Part shown: positions 12,908 to 25,259 of the stretch, one piece after another
Position numbering within the stretch: position 1 is the first letter of the stretch
Layout of the letters: each line of letters starts with the position of its first letter
Assembly (NCBI GenBank): GCA_027563935.2
Contig: CM050451.1
Coordinates: forward strand, 101,335,565-101,399,564
Direction of reading: 5' to 3'
DNA from: Costus lasius
Taxonomy: Eukaryota; Streptophyta; Magnoliopsida; Zingiberales; Costaceae
Length of the DNA stretch: 64,000 nt
Notes under the pieces: generated by a model
What the model saw: only the letters and a program-made list of their open reading frames with translations
Database searches by the model: none
What the model was told of the DNA's origin: nothing
Program-made: the position numbers and the translations under genes

Positions 12908-14232
12908 CCTTTGACTTGAGATCACTTGTGTTTTCTAAATGATGATTGTCATTGTTTTGAGGTAGTTCAATATCATTTGAAATAAAATGATTATAGAATA
13001 TCTTGGATGGTGAGCTTGAGTCAGGTTAGGGCACTAGTGATAGATAAAGGATTGCCATCTCCTTGTTTAAGGAGTGTGATGTTCTAAAGGGGCCCCCCTA
13101 TGAGATGATTGAGAAAGTGTATGGCCATACCCAGGTGACTATGTTCATCTGATCTAATCATGCTCATCATATTGGAGATACAGGCTTGACAAGCCTGTCC
13201 AATAAGAACATCCAGTGGCAAAGGAAACATGTATGCCTTGTGAGTTTGATTCACACTTGTGCTGTGGTTTGGGTGTAGTCTTGGAAGACTCTTTTCTTTA
13301 TATCGGGAGACAGTGATATGTTGCTAGATACCCCTCACTGATCGTGATGACGCAAGTCATTGTTACCGACATTTAAAGGAAACCCTCAGGGTCGCACAAT
13401 TTGATGATATGACTTACTTAAGTCAGATCGTGTGGACTGATTTGTTTTGGTTCAGTTTAAAGGAGTTTAAACTCTGATTGTAAGTGAGATCTAGTCTGAT
13501 CATGTTTGATTGATTAGGGCTTGAGATCGGTAAGCTTCGATCGAGAGTATTGATGCTAGATCGGTGAGATCAAGAGCATCGAGAGATGGACGGTTAGATC
13601 ATTGAACCATTGGGTTTGATAATGTCTAGACTATTGCTTGGGCTGATTTGGTTTGACCAATGAACCATTGACATGTGAACCGGCTCAAGTGTGAGCGCAT
13701 GGTCCACATGGAGTGGGATGATCGTTTGGTTCACTTGAAGTGAACGCAAAACGCTTCAACGGTTTCGGTTGCTATTTTTGGAAAGTCCAAAAATGAAAAC
13801 GTCTCCACGTTCAATGTGTGGTTTAACGCCTCATTCAACATTCGGCTCCTCTCTCTTGACGAGACGCAAGGGGTTGAAGGTGTTGACGACGAGAAGTTCG
13901 GCCAAGCAAGACACCATTTTTTTCCTTCATTCGATCAAGGACATCTTGGAGATCCTTGCTAGCACAAGGAGCGTCCAAGGAGCAAGTCATCAATCCTTTT
14001 GTGTGCGACAATTTGGAGGAGACCTCTCTTGTTCTCTTGCTTCCAAGTCGCCATCTTCTTCATGGCTATGGTATGGATCTAAACTTCATCAAGTTGATCA
14101 TATGTTCTTGCGAAAGATCTATGAAAACCCTTGCTTCCGCTTGCAAAGATTTATGCGCCACCATTTAGGGTTTTCGCTCCCCCTTGAAGGGGACCTATTA
14201 GGGTTTCGCTCCCTCTTGAAAGGGACCCAACA
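12908..14232 (+). repeat. Copia-A solo LTR, right part
   Basis: Continuation of the solo LTR begun at 3429, resuming after the CATGT duplication at 12903-12907. It ends GGGACCCAACA at 14232, next to CCCTA (14233-14237). The last ~70 bp hold two tandem versions of the U5 terminal hairpin module (TTAGGGTTTTCGCTCCC and TTAGGGTTTCGCTCCC). The GNRA hairpin lies at 13346-13361. Reading frames over 13769-14338 run through the LTR and are not genes. Confidence 0.92.
13346..13361 (+). ncRNA. GNRA hairpin in copia-A LTR (GCAA loop)
   Basis: GATGACGCAAGTCATT forms a 6-bp stem (one terminal G-U) closed by GCAA. Relative to element 1 (GATAAC/GTTATC) the fourth pair has changed from A-T to G-C on both sides. 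That is a compensatory change supporting a real RNA structure. Confidence 0.6.
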
Positions 14233-14237
14233 CCCTA

Positions 14238-17200
14238 CTCTCACAAGGCACCGCAGCAGTCCAGGGATGCCAGGGATGCAAAGAACAGTAACAATGAGGA
14301 CCGAAATTGTCATTATTGTGGGCTCAAGGCACATCTAATGAAGGACTGTTATAAGAAGAATGGTGTATGCTTCAGGTGTAAGAAACCTGGGCACATGGTC
14401 AAGGACTGCAAAGAGCCTGAGATGCAGCAAAGAGGCACAGATAAGCCTACAGTTCAGACCCGAGTTTATGCTGTGGCTGAGAAGGATACACGAGCTTCCC
14501 GATCCGTCGTGGAAGGTACCTTATTTGTATTTGATCAGTTAGCTCGCATCTTATTTGACCCTAGTGCAAATCTGTCTTTTGTATCTGTTAGATTTGCTGC
14601 ATGTTTACCTGTATTACCTAAGTTGCTAGATTATGTTGTGTCTGTAAGTACTCCCTTAGGAAAATCATTATCTACAGACACTGTTTGTACTGATTGTGTA
14701 GTGCATGTAGAGGGTTATGAGTTTCTTGTGGATCTAATCCTTTTGGATATGCAAGACTATGATGTCATCCTAGGTATGGATTGGTTATCCTCCCATCATG
14801 CCACTGTGGATTGCTTTGAGAAAGTAATCACCTTGAATCTGCTGGATGGGAGTCGGCTTTTTGTGAGAGGTCTAGTGTCAGACCAAGGACCACATGTAAT
14901 ATCTTTTCTGCAGGCCAGAAAGTTACTTACTAGTGGGTGTAAGGGTTACCTTGCGCATGTTAAGGTGCAGGATGATTCTACTCCTGATTTGACTCAGATG
15001 GCGGTGGTGCAAGAGTTTCCTGATGTGTTCTCTGAGGAATTTTCAGGCTTGCCACCAATTCGAGAGGTAGAGTTTGGCATTGAGTTGGCACCAGGTACTG
15101 CACCTATCTCCAGAGCTCCTTACCGCATGGCTACGTCAGAGTTGGCCGAGCTTAAGAAGCAACTGGAGGAATTGCTGGAAAAAGGTTACATCCGGCCTAG
15201 TGCTTCTCCCTGCGGAGCGCCAGTGCTGTTCGTAAAGAAGAAAGATGGAACCCTGAGGATGTGTATAGACTACAGGCAACTGAACCAAGTGACTATCAAG
15301 AATAGGTATCCTCTCCCCAGAATTGATGATCTATTTGATCAATTACAGGGAGCTACAGTGTTCTCTAAAATTGATCTGAGATCAGGGTACTACCAGCTTA
15401 GGGTAAAGGATGAGGATATATTTAAGACTACTTTCAGGACCAGGTATGGGCATTTCGAATTTCTAGTTATGCCTTTTGGACTGACGAATGCACCGGCTGT
15501 CTTCATGGATTTGATGAACAGGGTATTTCATGAATTGCTTGATTCTTGTGTGGTAGTCTTCATAGATGATATCTTGGTGTACTCTCGGACTACTTCGGAT
15601 CATGTCAGTGACTTGCGCAGAGTGCTGGAGATCCTGAGGAAGAACCGATTATATGCCAAGGCTAGTAAGTGTGAGTTTTGGCTAGAAAGGATCAGTTTCC
15701 TTGGGCATGTGATTTCTGGTCAGGGAGTGTCTGTGGATCCAGTTAAAGTGCAAGCCATCCTTAATTGGGGAAGACCGACTAGTGCTACTGAGATCAGAAG
15801 TTTCCTGGGTCTAGCAGGTTACTACCGGAGGTTTGTTGAGGGATTCTCCAAGTTGGCGGGTCCTTTAACTAAATTGACCAGAAAGGAGGCCAAGTTTAAT
15901 TGGGATGACAAGTGTGAAGAGAGCTTTCAGGAGCTGAAGAGAAGGTTGACTAGTACACCGATCCTCATTATTCCTAGTGATGGGGAAAGGTTTACTGTCT
16001 ATACGGATGCTTCAGGCAAGGGGTTGGGTTGTGTCTTGATGCAGAAGGGTTCTGTGGTAGCCTATGCTTCGAGACAACTGAAGGAGTATGAGTTGAACTA
16101 CCCTACTCATGACTTAGAGTTGGCGGTCGTAGTCTTTGCTCTGAAGATATGGCGCCACTATTTGTTGGGTCAAGAGTTTGATCTGTTCACTGACCACCAG
16201 AGTCTCAAGTACATCTTCACTCAGAAGGAGTTGAACATGAGACAGAGAAGATGGATGGAGTTGATCAAAGATTATGACTTCGCTATTCAGTACCAGGCTG
16301 GAAAGGCCAATGTAGTGGCTGATGCACTGAGCAGACATCCAGTTACTTCAGTAGCGGCACTACGGGTCAGTGAGTGGCAGTTACTGCAGGAGTTCAGAGA
16401 TCTCAAGATCAGTGCTTCTCCTAGAGTTCAGTCGGGTTATGTGGCTTTCCTCAGAGTACAGTCTGCTTTGTTGCAGAAAATCAGAGATCAGCAGTCTGTG
16501 GATCCGAAATTAGTTCAGATCAGGGATAGTTTGGTTACAGGCGCAGTTCAGGATTTTAGCTTGTCTGATGATGGTGTTCTTCGGTTCCGTGGAAGGGTGT
16601 GTGTCCCTGAGGAACCAAGTTTGAGGAAAGAAATATTGGAGGATAGCCATAACTCCAAATATTCTTTACATCCTGGCGTGACTAAGATGTATCAGGACCT
16701 CAAGAAAAGCTTTTGGTGGCCGGGTATGAAGAAAGAGGTAATTGATTTTGTCTCTAGGTGTTTAACCTGCCAGACTGTAAAGGCTGAACACCAGAAACCT
16801 GGTGGTTTGTTGCAGCCCCTTCCTATTCCTGAGTGGAAGTGGGAATGCATCAGTATGGACTTTGTGTGTGGTTTGCCCAGAACCAGATTGGGTCATGATG
16901 CTATTTGGGTGATTGTTGATAGACTCACTAAATCAGCCCACTTTCTCCCGATCAAGATGACTTATCCTTTAGAGAGGCTGGCTAGATTGTACATTGATGA
17001 GATAGTCAGACTGCATGGAGTGCCTGTTGATATTGTGTCTGATAGGGACTCTCGGTTTTTGTCCAGGTTTTGGAAGAGCTTACAGGAGGGTTTGGGTACT
17101 AAGTTGAGTTTTAGTACAGCATACCATCCTCAGTCTGATGGCCAGACGGAGCGTACTATCCAGACTCTAGAAGACTTGTTGAGAGCTTATGTGGTTGATT

Positions 17201-17913
17201 GGAGTTCTGAGTGGAACCGGGATCTATCTTTGATAGAGTTCACTTATAATAATAGCTTCCACTCCAGTATTCAGATGGCTCCTTATGAGGCTTTGTATGG
17301 GAGAAGGTGTAGGACTCCCTTGTGTTGGGAGGAAACTGGTGATAGATTGATTTTGAGATCTGATGCAGTTTAGGAGACTACTGATAAGGTCAGAGAGATT
17401 CAGGATAAACTGAAGATTGCTCGGGACAGACAGAAGAGTTATGCTGATGACCGTCGTCGTTCCCTGGAGTTTATGGTAGGGGATCATGTTTTCTTAAAAG
17501 TGTCACCTACTAAGGGTGTTATGAGGTTTGGCAAAAAGGGCAAGCTGAGCTCTAGGTTTGTAGGCCCTTTTGACATTATTGAGAGAGTTGGTCTAGTGGC
17601 TTACCGGTTAGCTTTACCTCCTGCTTTGGAACATGTGCATAATGTGTTCCATGTTTCTGCTTTGAGGAAATATCATCCTGATCCATCTCATGTATTGGAG
17701 TTGGAACCTCTTTAGATTCAGAGTGATTTGACCTTTGAGGAAAAACCTCTCCGGATTGTGGATAGAAAGGATAAAGTTCTGAGGAACAAGTCTATACCTT
17801 TGGTAAAGGTTATCTGGGGAAATCAGTCGGTTGAGGAGGCGACCTGGGAGACTGAAGCTGATATGAGGAAGTTTTATGCTTATCTTTTTGATGATATGAA
17901 TGTTGAGCTTTAG
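14238..17913 (+). pseudogene. pol: Gypsy pol: zinc knuckles, PR, RT, RNase H, INT, chromodomain
   Basis: Continuation of gypsy gag in the same frame. Seen: two CCHC knuckles (from about 14308 and 14369), protease (FDPSA near 14560), RT (FIDDILVYS near 15562), and RNase H (YTDASG near 16002, DHQSLKY near 16192). The integrase has an HHCC region (HPGV near 16670, CLTC near 16760) and the D, D, E residues in MDF, SDRDSRF and TERT. After it come a GPF motif (17560) and a chromodomain (about 17750-17910). Two in-frame TAG codons, at 17371-17373 and 17713-17715, split the end of integrase and the chromodomain. Both probably derive from CAG. The protease motif is D-P-S-A instead of the usual D-[STP]-G-A, so protease activity is doubtful. 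Confidence 0.93.
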
Positions 17914-17942
17914 AGGACTAAAGCTTTATAAGGAGGGAGGGA
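17914..17942 (+). other. Gypsy polypurine tract
   Basis: AAGGAGGGAGGGA directly precedes the LTR start TGTAAG at 17943. This is the expected plus-strand primer site for reverse transcription. Confidence 0.85.
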
Positions 17943-19665
17943 TGTAAGATCCAAGGATCTTAAGTCCTGGTAAGTACGATTTTTTGATTTAAACAGAATC
18001 ATTGGCTGTGATATTTTATTCTGATTTAAATAAAATTATTGGTTGTTAATTCATAGTGTTAATTTGTAATTAATTAATTAGAGCTTATTGGTTGTTAATT
18101 TTAAGTTAATTAATTAGAGCCTATTGGTTGTTAATTTTAAGTTAATTAATTAGAGCTTATTGGTTATTAATTTATAATTAATTAATTAGACCTTATTGGA
18201 TGTTAATTTAATCCTTATTGGATTTTCGTTTAAATGAATAATTAACTATGGGTTATTGGGTTTACACTTAAATTAGATGGATTTGAATTAATTAGTTAGT
18301 GGATTAATTCATAAACCCTATTTGAATTAATTGGTTAACGGGTTTAAAATTTAAAAACCCAAAGTTTAAGTTGGTAACTTCGGCTAGGGTAGAGAATTGG
18401 CGTTTTTGGCTTGGAGGAAAACCTTGGGCGACGGCTTGAAGAAGTTGGCGATTTCTTGAAGGCTTGGACGAAATTTCCTCTTCCTTTTTCCCTTGGCCGG
18501 CGTCTTTGGTGTTTGGTAGTGTTCCTCTTCCATTGGTGGCGACATTGGTAGGACTTCAAGGCCTTAGACGAGTTTTTGGAGAGATTTTCATCTTGGTGTT
18601 CACGGTTGAGGTGAGTGGGGTGTCTTATTCGAGTTTGTCCATTTAATTGTGTTAGATGATACCTTTGATTGCTTGGAAAACTTTACCATGCTGAAAACCG
18701 AATTTAAGATATTTCTTCATGAAAGCCGAATTTAAGATATTTCTTATATGGAATTTAGGAAGCTTTAAGTCAGTGATTTTTGAGCCTGAAATTCTTGTTA
18801 ACTAGGGTGTAAATTTTAAGTAGATAATATGCTAGAAACCGTGGGCTACATGTGATGTTTTGTGAAGTAGATTGTAAGAATATGAATTTTAAATCTTATG
18901 TTGATTTTATGGATACCCTGATAAATGCTTTTATGGCCATGTATTCTTGTTGAGAAACTTGGGTGAAAACTTAGCAAGGATATACTAAACTGATCAGCAT
19001 GAAACCTAAGGACTCTATAATATATTGTATGATGATATGTGGTTTCGAATTGTATGATGATATGTGGTTTCGAATTGTATGATGATATGTGGTTTCGAAT
19101 GATATATGTTATGGAATGGATAGGACTAAGGCTAAGTGTAATTGTGTACTCAAGGGGATAGTCAATATGTGATATGTTAAGGGTTGGAAATTTCAACCTG
19201 TATATTGATATGTGAGGGGGTTGATGTTCAGCCTGCCTGGTGTGATTATTGTGATGGAAATGACTATCCTAGAGTCTGGTCTACACTTAGGAGTCTACCT
19301 TTGTGAAATAAGATATAAGTTGTGTCTAGTGGTTATCTAGGTAAGAACCCTTTGGGAGAACGAGTGTTTGATGCAAAGTGCCATGTCTTGGTCAGACAGG
19401 GGCCACCTCTTGATATCTTCACTCTTAGACGTTTAGATTTTTGTGTTATGGGGTGGTGTAGATCAAGGTATCACAGCTTGACCGGGTGGGGATTACCTCT
19501 TGAGTCTACACACTGTCCATGTTTATGTTGCATGTGATTTGCAGGCTTCTCCTAGTGCTTAGGCCAAAGCCGGGTTGGACCGTAATGGTCACTCTTGATT
19601 TATGCTGGACAACTAGGTCAACTAAGTGGTTGGTGTGTTTAGTTGGTTTAAAGTATAGCTCTAGA
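17943..19665 (+). repeat. Gypsy 3' LTR, truncated by copia-A element 2
   Basis: Collinear with the 5' LTR (position 18047 equals 1) until 19665, where it stops within AGCTCTAGA. The remaining 775 bp expected from the 5' LTR do not reappear beyond element 2. Eight differences from the 5' copy were counted, most of them transitions. The short open frames here match those in the 5' LTR and are not genes. Confidence 0.93.
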
Positions 19666-21354
19666 TGAAGGGTCCCTAAAAAGGGGGGTGAAACCCTAAG
19701 CATGCGCAACATAAGACTTTGCATGGGCGGAATTAGGGTTTGCATAGGATCGCAAATGGTATAGCTATATGATCAACTTTAATTAAACTTAAGATCAAGT
19801 TATAATCTCACCATAGCCATGGATAGATGGCGGCTTGGAAGAAGAAAACAAGGTTGATCTCCTCCAAAAGGTGCGCACACAAGAAGACAAAGACTACTCC
19901 CTTCTCACCTTTGTGCTAGCAAAAGCTTCAAGGGGTCTTGTTGCATGAAGGAGATGATGAACTCTTGGCCGATCCTTCTTCTCGTCACTTTCACCACGCA
20001 AGAAGGTGTGTGTTGTCGAGAGCAAGATGATGGAGAGAAGCGTTAGCCGAACTTGTGATCGAATGTGGAGACATTCATCACAATTGTCAAACCGAAATGC
20101 CATAAATGGCAAGTCATCAAAGCTTGCGTTATGCGTTCACATGAAGTGAACCAAACGCATAGCTCTCCTCTCAAATGAACCAAGCGCTCACATGTGAGCC
20201 GGTTCAATTCAATTGGTCCAATGACCAAACCAAATCAGCCCAAGAATCGGTTCAGACCAAATTAAACCCTAAGGTTCAAAAATCTGACCGTTCATCCTTT
20301 TGATGCTCTTGATCTCTTCGATCTAGCATCCACACTCTCGATCGAAGCTTACCGATCTCAAGCCCTAATCAATCAAACATGATCAGACTGGATCTTACTT
20401 ACAATCAGAGTTTAATCTCCTTTAAACTGAACTCGAACAATTCAGTCCACACGATCTGACTTAAGTAGCCATATCATCAAATTGTGCGACCCTAAGGGTT
20501 TCCTTTAAATGTCGGTAACGATAACTTACGTTATCACGATCAGTGAGGGGTATCTAGCAACACATCACTGTCTCCCGATATAAAGGAAAGAGTCTTCCAA
20601 GACTCCACCCAAACCATGGCACAAGTGTGAATCAAACTCACGAGGCATGCATGTATCCTTTGCCACTGGATGTTCTTATTGGACAAGCATGTCAAGCTTG
20701 TAACTCCAATACGATGAGCATGATTAGATCAGATGCACATAGTCATCTGGGTATGGCCATACACTATCTCAATCATCTCATATAGGGGGGCCCTTTAGAA
20801 CATCTCACTCCTTAAACAAGGAGACGGCAATCCTATGTCTATCACAAGTGCCCTAACCTGACTCAAGCTCACCATCCAAGATAGTCTATAATCATTATAT
20901 TTCAAATGATATTGAACTACCTCAAAACAATGACAATCATCATTTAGAAACACAAGTAATCTCAAGTCAAAGGACATGTGCCACTTAGTGCTTACAAGGA
21001 TCATTCACATTGTGACAAGCAATGGAATATCCGAGTAGGGTCTGTCCAGTACATCCAATGTACCCATGAGTCTACATCTTATTCCATGCTCGAAGCATCC
21101 TATAAGATTAGCACTCATATCAGTCTCAATCATATCAAGGCTGTCTCATGTTCACCAAGATATCTCGACTAAGGACAAAGAGCATGTCAGCCCAGCTGAA
21201 CAGCTTAGAGACATTATTCAGAAGTACACTTATTACAGCAGACAAGGTAACAACCTGAATAACAACCATGCCTTTTATAAACATCAAAGTTTATTACATG
21301 ATACTTTTACAATCCCAAGGCCTCAAACATTAGCCTTAAGGGCATACCCCAACA
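19666..21354 (-). repeat. Element 2, 3' LTR
   Basis: 1689 bp, starting TGAAGGGTCCC at the left and ending CCCCAACA. The U5 end differs from element 1, having a single C/G hairpin (GGGTCCCTAAAAAGGG). The GNRA hairpin is at 20520-20535, with minus-strand sequence GATAACGTAAGTTATC (GTAA loop). The purine tract lies at 21355-21372. Confidence 0.93.
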
Positions 21355-21374
21355 ATCTCCCACTTGCACTTAAT

Positions 21375-24300
21375 CTAATGGTTGAGAAATCTCAAACCCA
21401 TATTATTACAGTGCTTCTCATGCTTCTGCTGTGCCAGAGGCTTGGTAAGCGGGTCTGCCAGATTGTCATCTGTATGAACCTTGCAAATCTTGATCTCGCC
21501 ACGATCAATGATCTCCCGGATCAAGTGAAACCGTCTCTGTATGTGCTTGGACTTCTGGTGCGACCGTGGTTCCTTTGCTTGTGCGATTGCTCCAGTGTTA
21601 TCACAAAAGATAACCAAAGGATCTGCACTCGAAGGAACGACACCAAGTTCTCTCACGAACTTACGAATCCACACTGCCTCCTTAGATGCTTCCGAGGCTG
21701 CAACATACTCGGCTTCTGTTGTGGAATCAGCAACAGTTGACTGTTTGAAGCTTTTCCACACCACTGCTCCACCATTCAAGCTAAAAACATAGCCTGATTG
21801 CGATCGGAAATCATCCTGGTCCGACTGGAACGAAGCGTCAGTATATCCCTCTATACTGAGTTCTTCCTGACCACCATATATCAAGAACATATCTTTGGTC
21901 CTCCGCAGATATTTTAAGATGTTCTTGACTGCAATCCAGTGCGCCATACCTGGATTACTTTGGAATCGACTGGTCACGCTTAACCCGTAAGCGATGTCTG
22001 GGCGAGTACACAACATCGCATACATTATGGACCCAATAGCCGAAGCATAAGGCGTATTGTCCATTTCATCTTTCTCAGTCTGTGTTTGTGGACACTGACT
22101 CTTCGAAAAATTCAGACCATGTCTGACTGGAAGATATCCACGTTTAGAATTCTCTAAATGGAATCTCTCCAGGACTTTATCGATGTAAGTACTCTGGCAC
22201 AGCCCGAGAAGCCTCTTAGATCTATCCCGGTAGATCTTCACACCTAATACATAGGCTGCTTCTCCTAGATCTTTCATCTGGAAACATTTTCCTAACCATG
22301 CTTCAACAGCATGCAGTTCAGGAATATCATTTCCAATGATTAAGATATCATCGACGTAGAGGATTAGGAATGTAATCACGCTCCCACTAAACCTCTTATA
22401 TACACACGGGTCATCCTCGTTCTTGATGAAACCAAACTCAGAGATTGATTCATCAAAACGAATGTTCCAGCTTCTTGATGCTTGTTTAAGTCCATAAAGG
22501 GACTTCTTTAACTTGCATATTTTATGACGATCTGATGGATTAGTGAAACCTTCCGGTTGTGTCATATACACATCCTCATCCAGATTTCCATTAAGGAAAG
22601 CTGTCTTCACATCCATTTGCCAGATCTCATAGTCGTAATATGCTGCTATCGCAAAAAGAATCCGAATAGACTTAAACATGGCTACAGGTGAGAAAGTTTC
22701 ATCATAATCTATCCCGTAGATTTGTTTGAAACCTTTCGCAACTAGCCTGCCTTTATAGGTAACTACGTTACCATCCATGTCAATCTTCTTCTTGAAGATC
22801 CATTTACAGCCTATAGGGATTACTCCCGGAGGCGGATCAACCAAATCCCAGACTTGGTTATCTGACATGGAGTCCATCTCGGCTCGCATAGCTTCAAGCC
22901 ATCTAGCTGACTCCGGTCCACTGACCTCATCCGCATAAGTGAGGGGTTCATCATTATCAATGATGTAGACTCCGTCATAGCGCTCAGGCTGTCGACGGAT
23001 CCTACCCGATCTTCGCGGTTCCCGTGATATCTGAGCCTCAGGTTGTTCAGTAACCTGATCTACTGGCTCAGGCACATCCAACTCTGCTTGACTACTTTGT
23101 CCTTCCTCTGGAATCTCATCCAGCTTTATTTCTCTCCCACTGGCCTCTTGCAGAAGAAACTCCTTCTCAAGAAATATGGCCGTCCGAGCAACAAAAACCT
23201 TGTTCTCTTTGGGATCGTAGAAATAATAACCCTTAGTTTCCTTAGGGTAACCGACAAAGATACATTTCTCAGATCTGCTCTCTAGTTTCCCAGAGGCGAG
23301 CTTTTTGACATAAGCCTCGCAACCCCAGATCCTGATAAATGTCAAGCTAGGCTGTTTCCCATACCATAACTCATATGGCGTCTTTGAAACTGCTTTGGAT
23401 GGCACTCAGTTTAGTACCTTTGCAGCTGTTTCCAGTGCAAAACCCCAAAAGGAGTATGGAAGAGTGGCCTGACTCATCATAGAACGAACCATATCAAGTA
23501 GCGTTCTATTTCTCCTCTCGGACACACCATTCCATTGCGGTGTTCCTGGCGGAGTGAGCTGTGAGATAATCCCACACTCCTTCAGATAGTCAGTAAATGC
23601 ATGACTCAGGTATTCACCACCTCGATCAGAGCGAAGTGCCTTGATATTTCGGCCTAACTGATTTTGTACTTCATTTTTGAACTCTTTGAACTTGTCAAAA
23701 GATTCACTTTTATGTCTCATTAAATAGACATACCCATACCTACTGAAATCATCAGTAAAGGTAATGAAGTACTGATAGCCACCTCTGGCATGTTTACCAA
23801 AAGGCCCACACACATCACTGTGTATAAGGTCCAGTAAACCTGAAGTCCTTTGACCTTTGTTTGAAAAAGGTGACTTCGTCATTTTACCCATCAAACAAGC
23901 TTTGCATGTATCAATCTCCCCATAGGAGAATGATCCCAGCAGTCCATGTTCATGCAACCGCTTAATGCGCTTCTCGTTTATATGGCCTAAACGACTATGC
24001 CATAGCAAGGTGCTGTCATCAGCATACTTGGCTTTCTTATTATCAATGTTTTGTATAGAATTTTCCATGTCCAACATGTACAACCCATTGTTAATTGAAC
24101 CAGTCGCATACACAATATTATCATGAGACAAAACACACTTTGAAATATTGCATTCAAAGGCAAATCCTTTCCTGACAAGAGCAGGAATAGAGATAATATT
24201 CTTGGTAATACTGGGTACAAAATAACAATTGTTTAATTCTAATACAATGCCAGATGGTAAAGTAATGAAATAGTCTCCCACAGCAACAGCAGCAACCCGT

Positions 24301-25259
24301 GCCCCGTTTCCAACTCGTAGGTCTACCTCATGCTGTCCCACCTGCCTTCTTCTCTTGAGTTCCTGCACATTTGAACAAATGTGAACTCCACATGCAGTGT
24401 CCAACACCCATGATATAGAAGAAGATGAAACCATGACTTCCGTCACGTATATACCTGAGCCAGAAGCAATGCTTCCCCTCTTATCTCCTTGGAGCGCTTT
24501 ACAGTCCTTTTTCCAGTGACCCAGCTGGCCACAGTGGAAACACCTGTTATCCTTCGACCGCTTCACCTTCTGTTTCAGGGCCTTGCTGTAATTCTTGACA
24601 GGGACCTTGCCCTTCTTCCCCTTCTTCTTGTTCCTAGAAGGAACCATCAAGACAGAGGTTGAAGGCTTACCCTTCAGAGTTTCCTCAGTTGTCAAGAGCA
24701 TATTCAGCAGCTCTGCCGGCGTACAATCGATTTTGTTCATATTAAAGTTAATGATGAACGCATCGAAAGAAGGCGGGAGAGATTGCAGAATAATGTCCAC
24801 AGCAAGCTCTTGGTTGATGGTATGCCCCAGTTTCTCCAGAGCCTCCTTGTGCCCAATCATCTTGAGCACGTGAGCTCCCACTGGGCTCCCCTCAGCCAGT
24901 TTGCTCTGAAAGAAGAGCTACGTCAGATTATAGCGCTCAGTCCTCGCCTGTGCAGCATACAGCATCTTGAGGTTCGCTATAATTTCTATAGCCGACATAT
25001 CCTCATGCTGACGCTGCAGCGGTGGCGTCATAGACGCTAGCATCAGGCAAGCGACATCAATGCTATCATTGACGTGCTTTTCGTAGGCATCCCGAACCGC
25101 CCTTGCGGCGTTCGGAGCGGGCTGCGGCGGTATCGCCGTCTCGGGGACATACAGTTTCCTCTCTGCCTTAAGAACAATCTTAAGGTGTCCGAACCAGTTA
25201 GAGAAGTTCGGCCCAACAAACTTCTCCCTTTCCAGTAGGGATCGCACATTGAAGCTCAT
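21375..25259 (-). pseudogene. gag-pol: Copia-A gag-pol polyprotein with two stop codons (element 2)
   Basis: Starts at ATG 25259 and runs in one frame to 21375. Domains are as in the intact copy: gag, CCHC knuckle, LDTACG protease, HHCC-DDE integrase, YVDD reverse transcriptase and RNase H. A TAG at 24918-24920 replaces AAG (Lys) of sister copies within gag. A TGA at 23406-23408 replaces CGA (Arg) just after the integrase core. The segments between are open (491 and 676 codons). Apart from the two stops, all catalytic motifs are preserved, so inactivation is recent. Confidence 0.93.

Larger units (their letters stand above)
1..19665 (+). mobile_element. Ty3/gypsy chromovirus (host element for nested copia-A)
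   Basis: This is a nearly complete gypsy element in which positions 3429-14237 are a later insertion plus its target duplication. Seen in order: partial 5' LTR, primer-binding site at 2398, gag from 2521, two zinc knuckles, protease, RT, RNase H, integrase, chromodomain ending at 17913, purine tract, and a 3' LTR starting at 17943. RT and RNase H preceding integrase defines gypsy, and the C-terminal chromodomain places it in the chromoviruses. The long LTR (about 2.5 kb when both copies are combined) is most like the Tekay/Del lineage, which is an inference. Comparing 1-1619 with 18047-19665 I counted 8 differences (about 0.5%), so insertion was recent. The final 775 bp of the 3' LTR are missing at the junction with copia-A element 2. 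Confidence 0.93.

Noticed and set aside
13769..14338. A 189-codon plus-strand frame
   Set aside because: It runs through the right part of a solo LTR and across its end into gypsy gag in the wrong frame.
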